From the NCBI GenBank assembly GCA_041907025.1, contig JAYRIB010000050.1, forward strand, positions 1 to 22,956: DNA of 22,956 bases, in the 5' to 3' direction. Each line of letters opens with the position of its first letter. Position 1 is the stretch's first letter. Of the stretch, positions 14,947 through 21,119 are shown piece after piece. Source of the DNA: CAYPSN01 sp041907025. GTDB taxonomy: Bacteria; Patescibacteriota; Saccharimonadia; CAILAD01; JADZBC01. The notes below the pieces were generated by a model, which did not search any database, was not told the DNA's origin, and saw nothing but the letters and a program-made list of their open reading frames with translations. A program made the translations under genes and the position numbers.

Positions 14947-14976
14947 ATTATGCGTTATTAGGGGTAGGACGCGCAA
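14947..14976 (-). promoter_or_regulatory. Candidate promoter of the metallopeptidase gene
   Basis: On the minus strand: TTGCGC (14976-14971), 18-bp spacer, CATAAT (14952-14947, 5 of 6). The -35 is only partly consensus. Confidence 0.45.
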
Positions 14977-15113
14977 GTACATAAAAAGCCCGCAAGATTG
15001 CCCAAGAAAGGGTACAAGTACCGCAATCCCGAGCAAACCTACAGGCTTAATGAGCTATTATACGCTTTAATGAGCCAGAAGTCAATACTAACGCCCAGTA
15101 GTTTAGCTCATGC

Positions 15114-15142
15114 TTGCAAAGAGAGGGCGAAGATACTACACT
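15114..15142 (+). promoter_or_regulatory. Promoter of the IPATG-anchored protein
   Basis: TTGCAA (15114-15119), 17-bp spacer, TACACT (15137-15142). The predicted start, near 15149, lies just before the AAGGGGAG ribosome site (15151-15158). This supports translation from the ATG at 15169. Confidence 0.5.
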
Positions 15143-15168
15143 TGCTTGCAAAGGGGAGATTATATACT

Positions 15169-15585
15169 ATGACACGTTCACCACTCATACGTTTTTTGTT
15201 AGCTGGCGTGCTTATTGTACTGATCGTAGTAGCGACGTTTGCCTACGGTAACTCACAGCGCACAAAGCAGCAACAGGCAAAGCAGGCTGCCACCCAAGAA
15301 CAAGCCAAGAAAGACAGCGAGGCGCAGCGTGAGCAGCAAAAGCAGGACGCTCAGAAGCAACAGGCAGATGACGCGAATCCTAAAGCTGAGGACTCTTCTA
15401 AAACGACTGACACTTCAGCAGCTTCTCCTAGTGCATCGTCTGATGGAGGCAGCGCGTCAGCCTTGCCAGAAACCGAGCAGATACCTGCAACTGGTTCTGC
15501 AGCCTACTTGAGCGGAGTACTCGCGGCTGTAACCGTGCCAGCTTTAGTCGCCCTCGATCGTAAGCGCAAACACTTCACCAGCTAG
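15169..15585 (+). CDS. Small exported coiled-coil-like protein with IPATG sortase-type anchor
   Basis: 138 residues. Residues 7-25 are hydrophobic (signal or anchor). Residues 30-70 are Gln/Lys/Glu/Ala-rich, compatible with coiled coil or disorder, followed by a Ser/Asp-rich stretch. At the C-terminus is IPATG (105-109), with LPET just before it, then a hydrophobic span (111-129) and RKRK. This is the standard sortase sorting-signal layout with Ile in place of Leu. The frame is open further upstream to a TTG at 14998, but those 57 residues lack family features; the strong ribosome site before the ATG at 15169 decides the start. It is the second predicted sortase substrate in the window. The role is unknown. 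It uses a different, shorter signal than the seven-member exported family. Confidence 0.8.
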   Translation: MTRSPLIRFLLAGVLIVLIVVATFAYGNSQRTKQQQAKQAATQEQAKKDSEAQREQQKQDAQKQQADDANPKAEDSSKTTDTSAASPSASSDGGSASALPETEQIPATGSAAYLSGVLAAVTVPALVALDRKRKHFTS

Positions 15586-15596
15586 GTGTCATCCTC

Positions 15597-15625
15597 TTTA
15601 CAGATGTGCTTATACAAGGTATAAT
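15597..15625 (+). promoter_or_regulatory. Strong promoter of the rpsA-rnpM-infB-rbfA operon
   Basis: TTTACA (15597-15602, 5 of 6), 17-bp spacer, TATAAT (15620-15625, perfect). The predicted start near 15632 gives a leader of about 92 nt. Confidence 0.85.
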
Positions 15626-15637
15626 TCTACAAGAAAG

Positions 15638-15707
15638 TTGGTCATTTGCTAGGGATAGCAGTGACCAATGCTTAGTTCTGCGCGCTGCGTAAATCCAAGG
15701 CTAAGCA
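15638..15707 (+). promoter_or_regulatory. Two-hairpin structured leader upstream of rpsA
   Basis: Stem A: TTGGTCA (15638-15644) with TGACCAA (15662-15668), plus TGCT/AGCA inside. Stem B: TGCTTAG (15669-15675) with CTAAGCA (15701-15707). They abut without a gap and end 3 bases before the AAGGAG ribosome site. This fits a translational control leader, perhaps autoregulation by S1 as known in E. coli; the role here is inferred. Confidence 0.6.
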
Positions 15708-15723
15708 CAAAAGGAGCACGGTA

Positions 15724-16818
15724 ATGTCGAACAACAACCAAATTATGGCTGATCTTTTAGCCACCCAAGAAATAAAAAACCTTACTACGGGAGAGCTCGT
15801 AGAAGGAACAGTAATAACCGCAGAGAAGCACGAGGTCTGGTTGGATCTCGGTATCTATGGTACTGGCGTCGTGATTGGCCGCGAATTAGAGCAGGGGGCT
15901 GCGCAGGTTAAACCTGGCGATAGCTTAAGCGTGTCAGTTCTAGAGGCTGAGACACCTGAGGGTTACGCTATCTTGAGCCTCAAGAAAGTTGCCAAAGAAA
16001 AGGGCTGGGAACTGCTTGAGGAGCGCTTTAAGAATGGCGAAGTTTTTGGCATAATTCCATTTGATGCTAACAAGGGCGGCTTACTGATCGAAGTCGAGGG
16101 TATTCGCGGCTTCTTACCAGTTTCTCAACTTTCGGCTGAGAATTACCCACGGGTAACTGGCGCTGATAAAGACGAGATTCTGCATCGCCTCAACAGTATT
16201 GTTAGTCGAACATTGATGGTTCGAATTCTTGATCTTGATCGACGTCAAAATAAGCTGATTGTTTCCGAGAAGGCTGCCCAGCGTGAATTTACCGAAAGCA
16301 AGATTGCTAACTTTAAGGTGGGTGACAAGGTCAAGGGAGTTGCTACCGGTGTAGTAGACTTCGGTATCTTTGTAAATGTTGAAGGCATTGAGGGTCTCGT
16401 GCACATCTCTGAGATCGCCTGGGATAGGGTGGACAACCCATCTAAGTACGTCAAGGTTGGTCAGGAGGTAGAGGCCACCATCATCGCTATCGACCAAGAA
16501 AAGCTCTCACTCTCGATGAAGCAGCTTACTCCAGATCCATGGGTCAAAGAGATTGCCAAATACAAGGTTGGTGACAAGGTAGACGGTAAGATTACACGTA
16601 TTACACCATTTGGTGCTTTCGTGCAGGTGACTCCAGCTATTGAGGCCCTCGTGCATATCTCTGAGCTGGCCGACGAACACGTGGCCGACCCATCGAGTCA
16701 TGTCGAGCTTGGTGAAACGAAGCAGTTTACCATCATCGGCATTGATGAGGCGCAGCACAAGCTTTCCCTGAGCCTCAAGGCCAAGACAGGCAAAACAAGT
16801 ACCTCAACGGAGGGTTAA
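15724..16818 (+). CDS. rpsA: 30S ribosomal protein S1 (four S1 domains)
   Basis: 364 residues with four S1 (OB-fold) RNA-binding domains starting near residues 24, 104, 197 and 283. Domains 3 and 4 are the most typical: VGDKVKGVATGVVDFGIFVNV with LVHISE, and VGDKVDGKITRITPFGAFVQV with LVHISEL. E. coli S1 has six domains and about 557 residues; four-domain forms are usual in Gram-positive-like bacteria. S1 holds mRNA on the 30S subunit during initiation. The ATG has AAGGAG 7 bases upstream. It is the first gene of a translation operon; the next gene starts 5 bp after its stop. Confidence 0.95.
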   Translation: MSNNNQIMADLLATQEIKNLTTGELVEGTVITAEKHEVWLDLGIYGTGVVIGRELEQGAAQVKPGDSLSVSVLEAETPEGYAILSLKKVAKEKGWELLEERFKNGEVFGIIPFDANKGGLLIEVEGIRGFLPVSQLSAENYPRVTGADKDEILHRLNSIVSRTLMVRILDLDRRQNKLIVSEKAAQREFTESKIANFKVGDKVKGVATGVVDFGIFVNVEGIEGLVHISEIAWDRVDNPSKYVKVGQEVEATIIAIDQEKLSLSMKQLTPDPWVKEIAKYKVGDKVDGKITRITPFGAFVQVTPAIEALVHISELADEHVADPSSHVELGETKQFTIIGIDEAQHKLSLSLKAKTGKTSTSTEG

Positions 16819-16823
16819 GTCTG

Positions 16824-17036
16824 GTGCCGACCACTCGCCACACCCCCACACGGATGTGCCGAGTGTGCCGAGTGCGTCGACCTAAGTACGAGTTAGAACG
16901 TTGGGTGCTGGAGGCAGATCAGCTCAAGCTTGATACCAAGCAAGTATTGCCAGGTCGAGGCTACTACAGTTGCCCTGATGGTTGTAGCGCCCAGATTCGC
17001 AGTAAGGTAGCCCTAAAGCGCAGAAAGAAACACTAG
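16824..17036 (+). CDS. rnpM: YlxR/RnpM family RNA-binding protein
   Basis: 70 residues, DUF448. Signatures: RMCRVCRVRRPKYEL-R near residues 11-26 and GRGYYSCPD (44-52), which correspond to the conserved R-x-C-x-x-CR and GRGAYVC motifs, then a basic tail. Relatives bind RNA and modulate RNase P in Bacillus; they are nearly always encoded between nusA and infB or just before infB, as here. It starts with GTG, with GGAGGG 9 bases upstream overlapping the end of rpsA. Its TAG stop is directly followed by the infB ATG. Confidence 0.93.
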   Translation: MPTTRHTPTRMCRVCRVRRPKYELERWVLEADQLKLDTKQVLPGRGYYSCPDGCSAQIRSKVALKRRKKH

Positions 17037-18830
17037 ATGGACTCAGATACAAGTAAGCAGATAGAGATACCAGAAGTAATTACGGTCAGCGATTTTGCGG
17101 GCCGACTCGGCTTGGGTGTGGCCCAGGTTGTGGGTGAGCTTATGAAGAATGGTGTGATGGCAACGGTTAATGAGAATATTGATTATGATACCGCATCAAT
17201 TATTGCCGCTGAACTAGGTCTTGATATTGTTCCTGAGCCAAAGCTGGCAGAAGCACGTCCGAGCGACGCTGCAGACGTTGGTGAGGCAGGAGGTGCCGAG
17301 AATACTGTTGATCAAGAAAAGCAGGTTCGCCCGCCGATTGTGGCCGTTATGGGGCACGTAGACCATGGCAAGACCTCACTGCTTGATGCTATACGTGAAA
17401 GTGATGTAGCCTCATCTGAGGCTGGTGGGATTACCCAGCACATTGGTGCTTATCAGGTTACCAAGGGGGATCGCCGTATCACGTTTCTTGATACGCCAGG
17501 ACACGAAGCCTTCTCGGCTATTCGCGCTCATGGTGCCCGTATGACCGATGTGGCTGTGATAGTGGTCGCTGCCGACGACGGCGTGAAGCCACAAACGAAA
17601 GAGGCTATCAAGCACGCGCAGGAGGCTGGCGTGGCGATTGTTGTGGCAATCAACAAGACTGACAAGCCGGACGCCGACGCGAATCGCGTCAAACAAGAGC
17701 TGAGCGAGGTGGGCTTAATCGCTGATGATTGGGGTGGTGACATTCCTTGCGTAGAAGTATCGGCAAAAACGAAAGTCGGCATTGATAAACTGCTCGAGGT
17801 CGTCTTATTGGTAGCAGACATTGGTGACCAAAAAGCCGTCTACACAGGCATGGCTAGCGGAGTCGTTATTGAATCTCACCTTGAAACTGGGCGTGGTCCG
17901 GTGATGACACTACTCATTCAGCAGGGCACACTCCGCAGCGGTGATAGTCTGGTTGTGGGTGGTACCTATGGCAAGGTGCGTAGTCTCGAGGACTACCGTG
18001 GCCGACGGATTAAAGAAGCAACACCGGCTATGCCAGTCGTAGTCTCGGGTATTCGTGAAGTGCCAAACTTTGGTGAATGGTTCGAAGTTGTGCCATCAGA
18101 GAAGATTGCCAAGGATTGGGTTTCTAAACAGGCCCGTAAGCAGAGTATTAAAAGCCTGACTGGTACAAAAACAGTTACCTCGCAGGATTTGACACGCGCG
18201 GTGGTTGACGGTCAGATTAAAGAACTTGCCGTCTTGGTCAAGGCAGATGTGCAAGGTTCGCTCGAATCGCTCTTAGATAGTTTAAACCAGCTCGGCAATG
18301 ATGAAGTGCGTGTAAAAGTCATCTCCTCGGGAGTTGGGGACATCTCCGAAACTGACGTGAGCTCAGCCGACGCTGGTAACGCTATCATTCTTGGCTTTAA
18401 TGTCAGCATCAAGGGTGCAGTTAATCAGTTGGCAAAGCGTAGCAAAGTCGACTTCCACTTGTATAAGATCATCTACGAGCTCCTCGATGATGTGCGCGAC
18501 TGGCTCTCAAGCTTACTACCCCCAGAGATTGTGGAAACCGAGCTCGCCCGCCTGGACATCCTCGGCATCTTCAAGGTTACCAAGGGTCTCGTTATTACTG
18601 GTGGCAGGGTTATGAGTGGTCAGTTGGCAAGCGGGCAAACCGCACGTATTATGCGTAAAGGTGAAGAGGTTGGTAACGGCAAGGTGACGAATGTTCAAAA
18701 GGAAAAGCAGGCAGCTCGCGAGGTGAACGAAGGTGAGGAGTGTGGCATATCATTTGAAACCAATGATGCCGTAGAGCTAGGCGACGAACTGGTCTTCTAT
18801 AAGACTGAAGAAAAGGCGCGTCGGCTGTAA
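17037..18830 (+). CDS. infB: Translation initiation factor IF-2
   Basis: 597 residues, much shorter than E. coli IF-2 (890) because the N-terminal region is reduced to one IF2_N-like domain (about 10-68) and a 30-residue linker. The GTPase domain is complete: G1 GHVDHGKT (106-113), G2 GGITQHIG (130-137), G3 DTPGH (152-156), G4 NKTD (206-209) and G5 SAK (242-244). Domains II, III and the C-terminal fMet-tRNA-binding domain follow (E-x-GEECG near the end). IF-2 brings fMet-tRNA to the 30S subunit and promotes subunit joining, which matches the fmt and def genes downstream. It abuts rnpM (TAGATG) and is followed at once by rbfA. Confidence 0.98.
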   Translation: MDSDTSKQIEIPEVITVSDFAGRLGLGVAQVVGELMKNGVMATVNENIDYDTASIIAAELGLDIVPEPKLAEARPSDAADVGEAGGAENTVDQEKQVRPPIVAVMGHVDHGKTSLLDAIRESDVASSEAGGITQHIGAYQVTKGDRRITFLDTPGHEAFSAIRAHGARMTDVAVIVVAADDGVKPQTKEAIKHAQEAGVAIVVAINKTDKPDADANRVKQELSEVGLIADDWGGDIPCVEVSAKTKVGIDKLLEVVLLVADIGDQKAVYTGMASGVVIESHLETGRGPVMTLLIQQGTLRSGDSLVVGGTYGKVRSLEDYRGRRIKEATPAMPVVVSGIREVPNFGEWFEVVPSEKIAKDWVSKQARKQSIKSLTGTKTVTSQDLTRAVVDGQIKELAVLVKADVQGSLESLLDSLNQLGNDEVRVKVISSGVGDISETDVSSADAGNAIILGFNVSIKGAVNQLAKRSKVDFHLYKIIYELLDDVRDWLSSLLPPEIVETELARLDILGIFKVTKGLVITGGRVMSGQLASGQTARIMRKGEEVGNGKVTNVQKEKQAAREVNEGEECGISFETNDAVELGDELVFYKTEEKARRL

Positions 18831-18831
18831 T

Positions 18832-19161
18832 ATGTCGCGGCGTTTAGAAAAAGTAGCGGCGCTCTTGCAGCAGCATGCTGCAGAGGTGCTGAGCCGTGAG
18901 TTTGTTACTAAGAACGTAGCGCTCAGCGTTGTGCGGGTGGACGTTAGTCCAGACCTTAAGAACGCACGTGTGTATGTTAGTCTTGTCGGCGACGAGCCTG
19001 CTGGGTTGCGGGCACGGCTAGATAAGGCAGCACCTGGGCTTATTGCTGAGTATTTAGCTCGCAAGACTGACTTGCGTTCGGTTCCACATCTACGCATTGT
19101 TTTTGACGATTCAAGTGCGTACGCACACCGTATAAGTAGCTTGATCGATCGTGCAGAATAA
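18832..19161 (+). CDS. rbfA: Ribosome-binding factor A
   Basis: 109 residues with the RbfA KH-like pattern: RRLEKVAALLQQHAAEVL helix, an S-V-V-R-V-D-V-S-x-D-L-x-x-A-x-V-Y-V-S strand, and V-P-x-L-R-I-V-F-D near the C-terminus. It assists late 30S maturation by binding 16S rRNA helix 1. It starts 1 base after the infB stop, the classical infB-rbfA coupling. Confidence 0.94.
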   Translation: MSRRLEKVAALLQQHAAEVLSREFVTKNVALSVVRVDVSPDLKNARVYVSLVGDEPAGLRARLDKAAPGLIAEYLARKTDLRSVPHLRIVFDDSSAYAHRISSLIDRAE

Positions 19162-19163
19162 GA

Positions 19164-19192
19164 TTGACGCGGCAACCGTAAGCGACTATCAT
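19164..19192 (+). promoter_or_regulatory. Promoter of the response regulator, apparently leaderless
   Basis: TTGACG (19164-19169), 17-bp spacer, TATCAT (19187-19192, 5 of 6). The predicted start, 7 bases after the -10, coincides with the A of the ATG at 19199, and no ribosome site precedes that ATG. Confidence 0.65.
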
Positions 19193-19198
19193 AACACT

Positions 19199-19564
19199 AT
19201 GAGCAAAGTAGTCCTCTTAGTCGAAGATAACGACTTTATCCGTAACATGTACCAGCTGAAACTTTCTAAGGCGGGCTTAACCGTTGAGGAAGCAGTTGAT
19301 GGCAAGCAGGCGCTCGAGAAGATTGCTGCAAAGAAGCCAGACTTGGTTTTGCTTGATATGATGATGCCAAACATGAGTGGTATTGACGTACTTAAGCAAC
19401 TCAACAAAGACAAGCTGATTCCTGAACTACCGGTGATCGTACTAACGAACATTATGAACTCGCAGGCCATTACGGAAGCCCGTGATCTTGGCGCTCGTGA
19501 CTACATTATTAAGACCGACTTAACACCTAGCCAGGTGATTGATAAGCTTAAGCCATTCCTTTAG
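19199..19564 (+). CDS. Single-domain response regulator (CheY-like receiver)
   Basis: 121 residues, a lone receiver domain with no output domain. D10 (VEDN) is part of the acidic Mg site, D53 (LLDMMMP) is the phosphorylation site, T83 (VLTN) is the switch residue and K105 (IIKTD) is the conserved lysine. It would be phosphorylated by a histidine kinase not present in this window. The frame opens earlier (from 19151), but those 16 residues overlap rbfA and lie over the promoter; MSKVVLLVEDN is the normal receiver start. It is separate from the translation operon by its own promoter and terminator. It may act by protein-protein contact (inference). Confidence 0.92.
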   Translation: MSKVVLLVEDNDFIRNMYQLKLSKAGLTVEEAVDGKQALEKIAAKKPDLVLLDMMMPNMSGIDVLKQLNKDKLIPELPVIVLTNIMNSQAITEARDLGARDYIIKTDLTPSQVIDKLKPFL

Positions 19565-19581
19565 ACCTTAAGGCTTGTATC

Positions 19582-19620
19582 AAAAAAGCAGCTCCCGAAG
19601 GGCTGCTTTTTAGGTTTTTT
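19582..19620. terminator. Bidirectional terminator between the response regulator and fmt
   Basis: AAAAAGCAGC (19583-19592) pairs with GCTGCTTTTT (19602-19611); the loop contains CCCGAAGG. A-run and T-runs lie on both sides. It serves the response regulator on plus and the priA-def-fmt operon on minus. Confidence 0.9.
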
Positions 19621-19635
19621 GAGTGACAGTACGGT

Positions 19636-20571
19636 CTAGTCGAGGATTTTTCCGTAGCCGTTTATGAATCCTCGAGCATCCATTGGCTTTTTGCCGGCTG
19701 GTTGAATCTGAATAATCTCTAAACTGCCTTCTTTGCACCCTAATAAGAGCATGTTCTCTTTTAGGGTGAGTTTGCCAATAGGGGCAGTAGAGGTGCTTAC
19801 TCGAGCTTGCTTGATTGTGAGCAAGACTCCGTCGATTGTTATATAGCTGCCTGGCCAACCCGAGTAGGCGCGTACCTGGCGTTCAAGCTCGGCGGCGGTG
19901 TACTCATCTGGCTTAAGTGTACCGTTTGCTTTGCTGATCTTCTTACTAAAGGTAGCCTGTTTGTGGTCTTGCGGTTTAGGGTTCAGCTCGCCTGCAAAGA
20001 ACTTCGGGAGCGTCTCGATCAGGAGTTTGTTGCTGATGGTGATAAGACGAGTAGTAAGTGAGTCGGTAGTCTCATCGGCGGCAAGATCATACTCCTCTAC
20101 GGCGAGAATATCGCCAGTGTCCATGCCGGCTTCAAGCTGCATAATAGTCACGCCAGTCGTGGTGTCTCCTACCAGCACGCTCCAGGTGATAGGGTCAGCA
20201 CCGCGCCACTTGGGCAGGAGCGAAAAGTGGCTATTAAGAATACCAAGCTCAAAGCTCTCAATTACGCTTAAGGGGATGATGAGTCCGTAATCAACCACCA
20301 GCCCTGCCCGTGATGAGAAATTATTGTGTGAGAATAGTTCTGCTAGCTCGGCTTTATTGGCAGGCTGATGGCAGACTATACCGTGTTGAGTAGCCCACGC
20401 CTTCACCGCAGGTGGGACTGCTTGACCATTGCTGGACATCAAGTCTGGCTTGGTAATGACTGCCTCCACACTAATGGCAGGGTGAATGCCTTGAAGGGTT
20501 TTAAGGCTAACCTCTCCCGTGCCGAAAAAAACAATGCTAGTGGTTGTGGCTGAGCTCGTCTTGGATGTCAT
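19636..20571 (-). CDS. fmt: Methionyl-tRNA formyltransferase
   Basis: 311 residues, the family's usual length. N-terminal formyltransferase domain: IVFFGTG near residue 13, NSHFSLLPKWRGADPI with N113, H115 and the SLLP loop, and MDTGD with D151, the catalytic Asn/His/Asp set. The C-terminal domain includes the conserved RAYSGWPGSY segment. It formylates Met-tRNAi using 10-formyl-THF. The ATG has AAAGGAG 7 bases upstream, located inside the end of def; the two genes overlap by 35 bp, indicating translational coupling. Last gene of the priA-def-fmt operon. Confidence 0.96.
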   Translation of the reverse strand: MTSKTSSATTTSIVFFGTGEVSLKTLQGIHPAISVEAVITKPDLMSSNGQAVPPAVKAWATQHGIVCHQPANKAELAELFSHNNFSSRAGLVVDYGLIIPLSVIESFELGILNSHFSLLPKWRGADPITWSVLVGDTTTGVTIMQLEAGMDTGDILAVEEYDLAADETTDSLTTRLITISNKLLIETLPKFFAGELNPKPQDHKQATFSKKISKANGTLKPDEYTAAELERQVRAYSGWPGSYITIDGVLLTIKQARVSTSTAPIGKLTLKENMLLLGCKEGSLEIIQIQPAGKKPMDARGFINGYGKILD

Positions 20572-21103
20572 CTGGGATCTCCTTTAATGGTTTCAGTTGG
20601 CCATTTTTGTCGACTGCGAGCAGTTTGGATGGGTCGGTGATATGGTCAAGGAAGATGATACCGTTCATATGGTCAATTTCGTGCTGAAATACGCGGGCAG
20701 GGAAGCCCTCTAGGGTTAGGCGGACTTCGTTGCCGTCTAAGTCTTGCGCCTTTACTTTGATCTTGAGGTGGCGCTTTACTTTGCCGTAAATACCAGCGAC
20801 ACTCATGCAGCCTTCAATATCCTCAATCATTTCGCCACTTGATTTAACGATTTCTGGATTGACGTAGGTACTAAACTCCTCATCCTTGTGTCCCTCATAG
20901 TCATCGCGTACTACAGTCATGCGCAGTGGTTCGCCAATCTGTACGGCTGCCAGTGCGGCACCAATTTCGCTCTCTTTGTCATATTCGAGCGTTGTAGCAA
21001 TCATTTCTTTGGCCAGCTCACGTATAGAGTCGTCGACAAAGCCGATTCGCTTTGATTTCATGCGCAGGACGCTATTGGGGATGTTGATGAGTTTTCGTTT
21101 CAT
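20537..21103 (-). CDS. def: Peptide deformylase
   Basis: 188 residues from the ATG at 21103. Motif 1 is GAALAAVQ (48-55; the usual form is GxGLAAxQ), motif 2 EGCMS (97-101) with the metal-binding Cys99, and motif 3 HEIDH (141-145) with both histidines and the catalytic Glu142. It removes formyl from nascent proteins and complements the adjacent fmt. The TTG at 21112 would add three residues; ATG is preferred, although no strong ribosome site is seen for either, and coupling to the priA stop at 21120 is likely. It carries a tail of about 30 residues after motif 3. Confidence 0.95.
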   Translation of the reverse strand: MKRKLINIPNSVLRMKSKRIGFVDDSIRELAKEMIATTLEYDKESEIGAALAAVQIGEPLRMTVVRDDYEGHKDEEFSTYVNPEIVKSSGEMIEDIEGCMSVAGIYGKVKRHLKIKVKAQDLDGNEVRLTLEGFPARVFQHEIDHMNGIIFLDHITDPSKLLAVDKNGQLKPLKEIPDDIQDELSHNH

Positions 21104-21119
21104 AGTCTTCAAAGGGGTA

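Noticed and set aside
14998..15168. 57-residue extension of the IPATG protein from a TTG
   Set aside because: It precedes a good promoter and an AAGGGGAG ribosome site for the ATG at 15169, which opens directly into the signal helix.
19151..19198. Longer response regulator start overlapping rbfA
   Set aside because: It covers the promoter and adds residues before the normal receiver start MSKVVLLVEDN.
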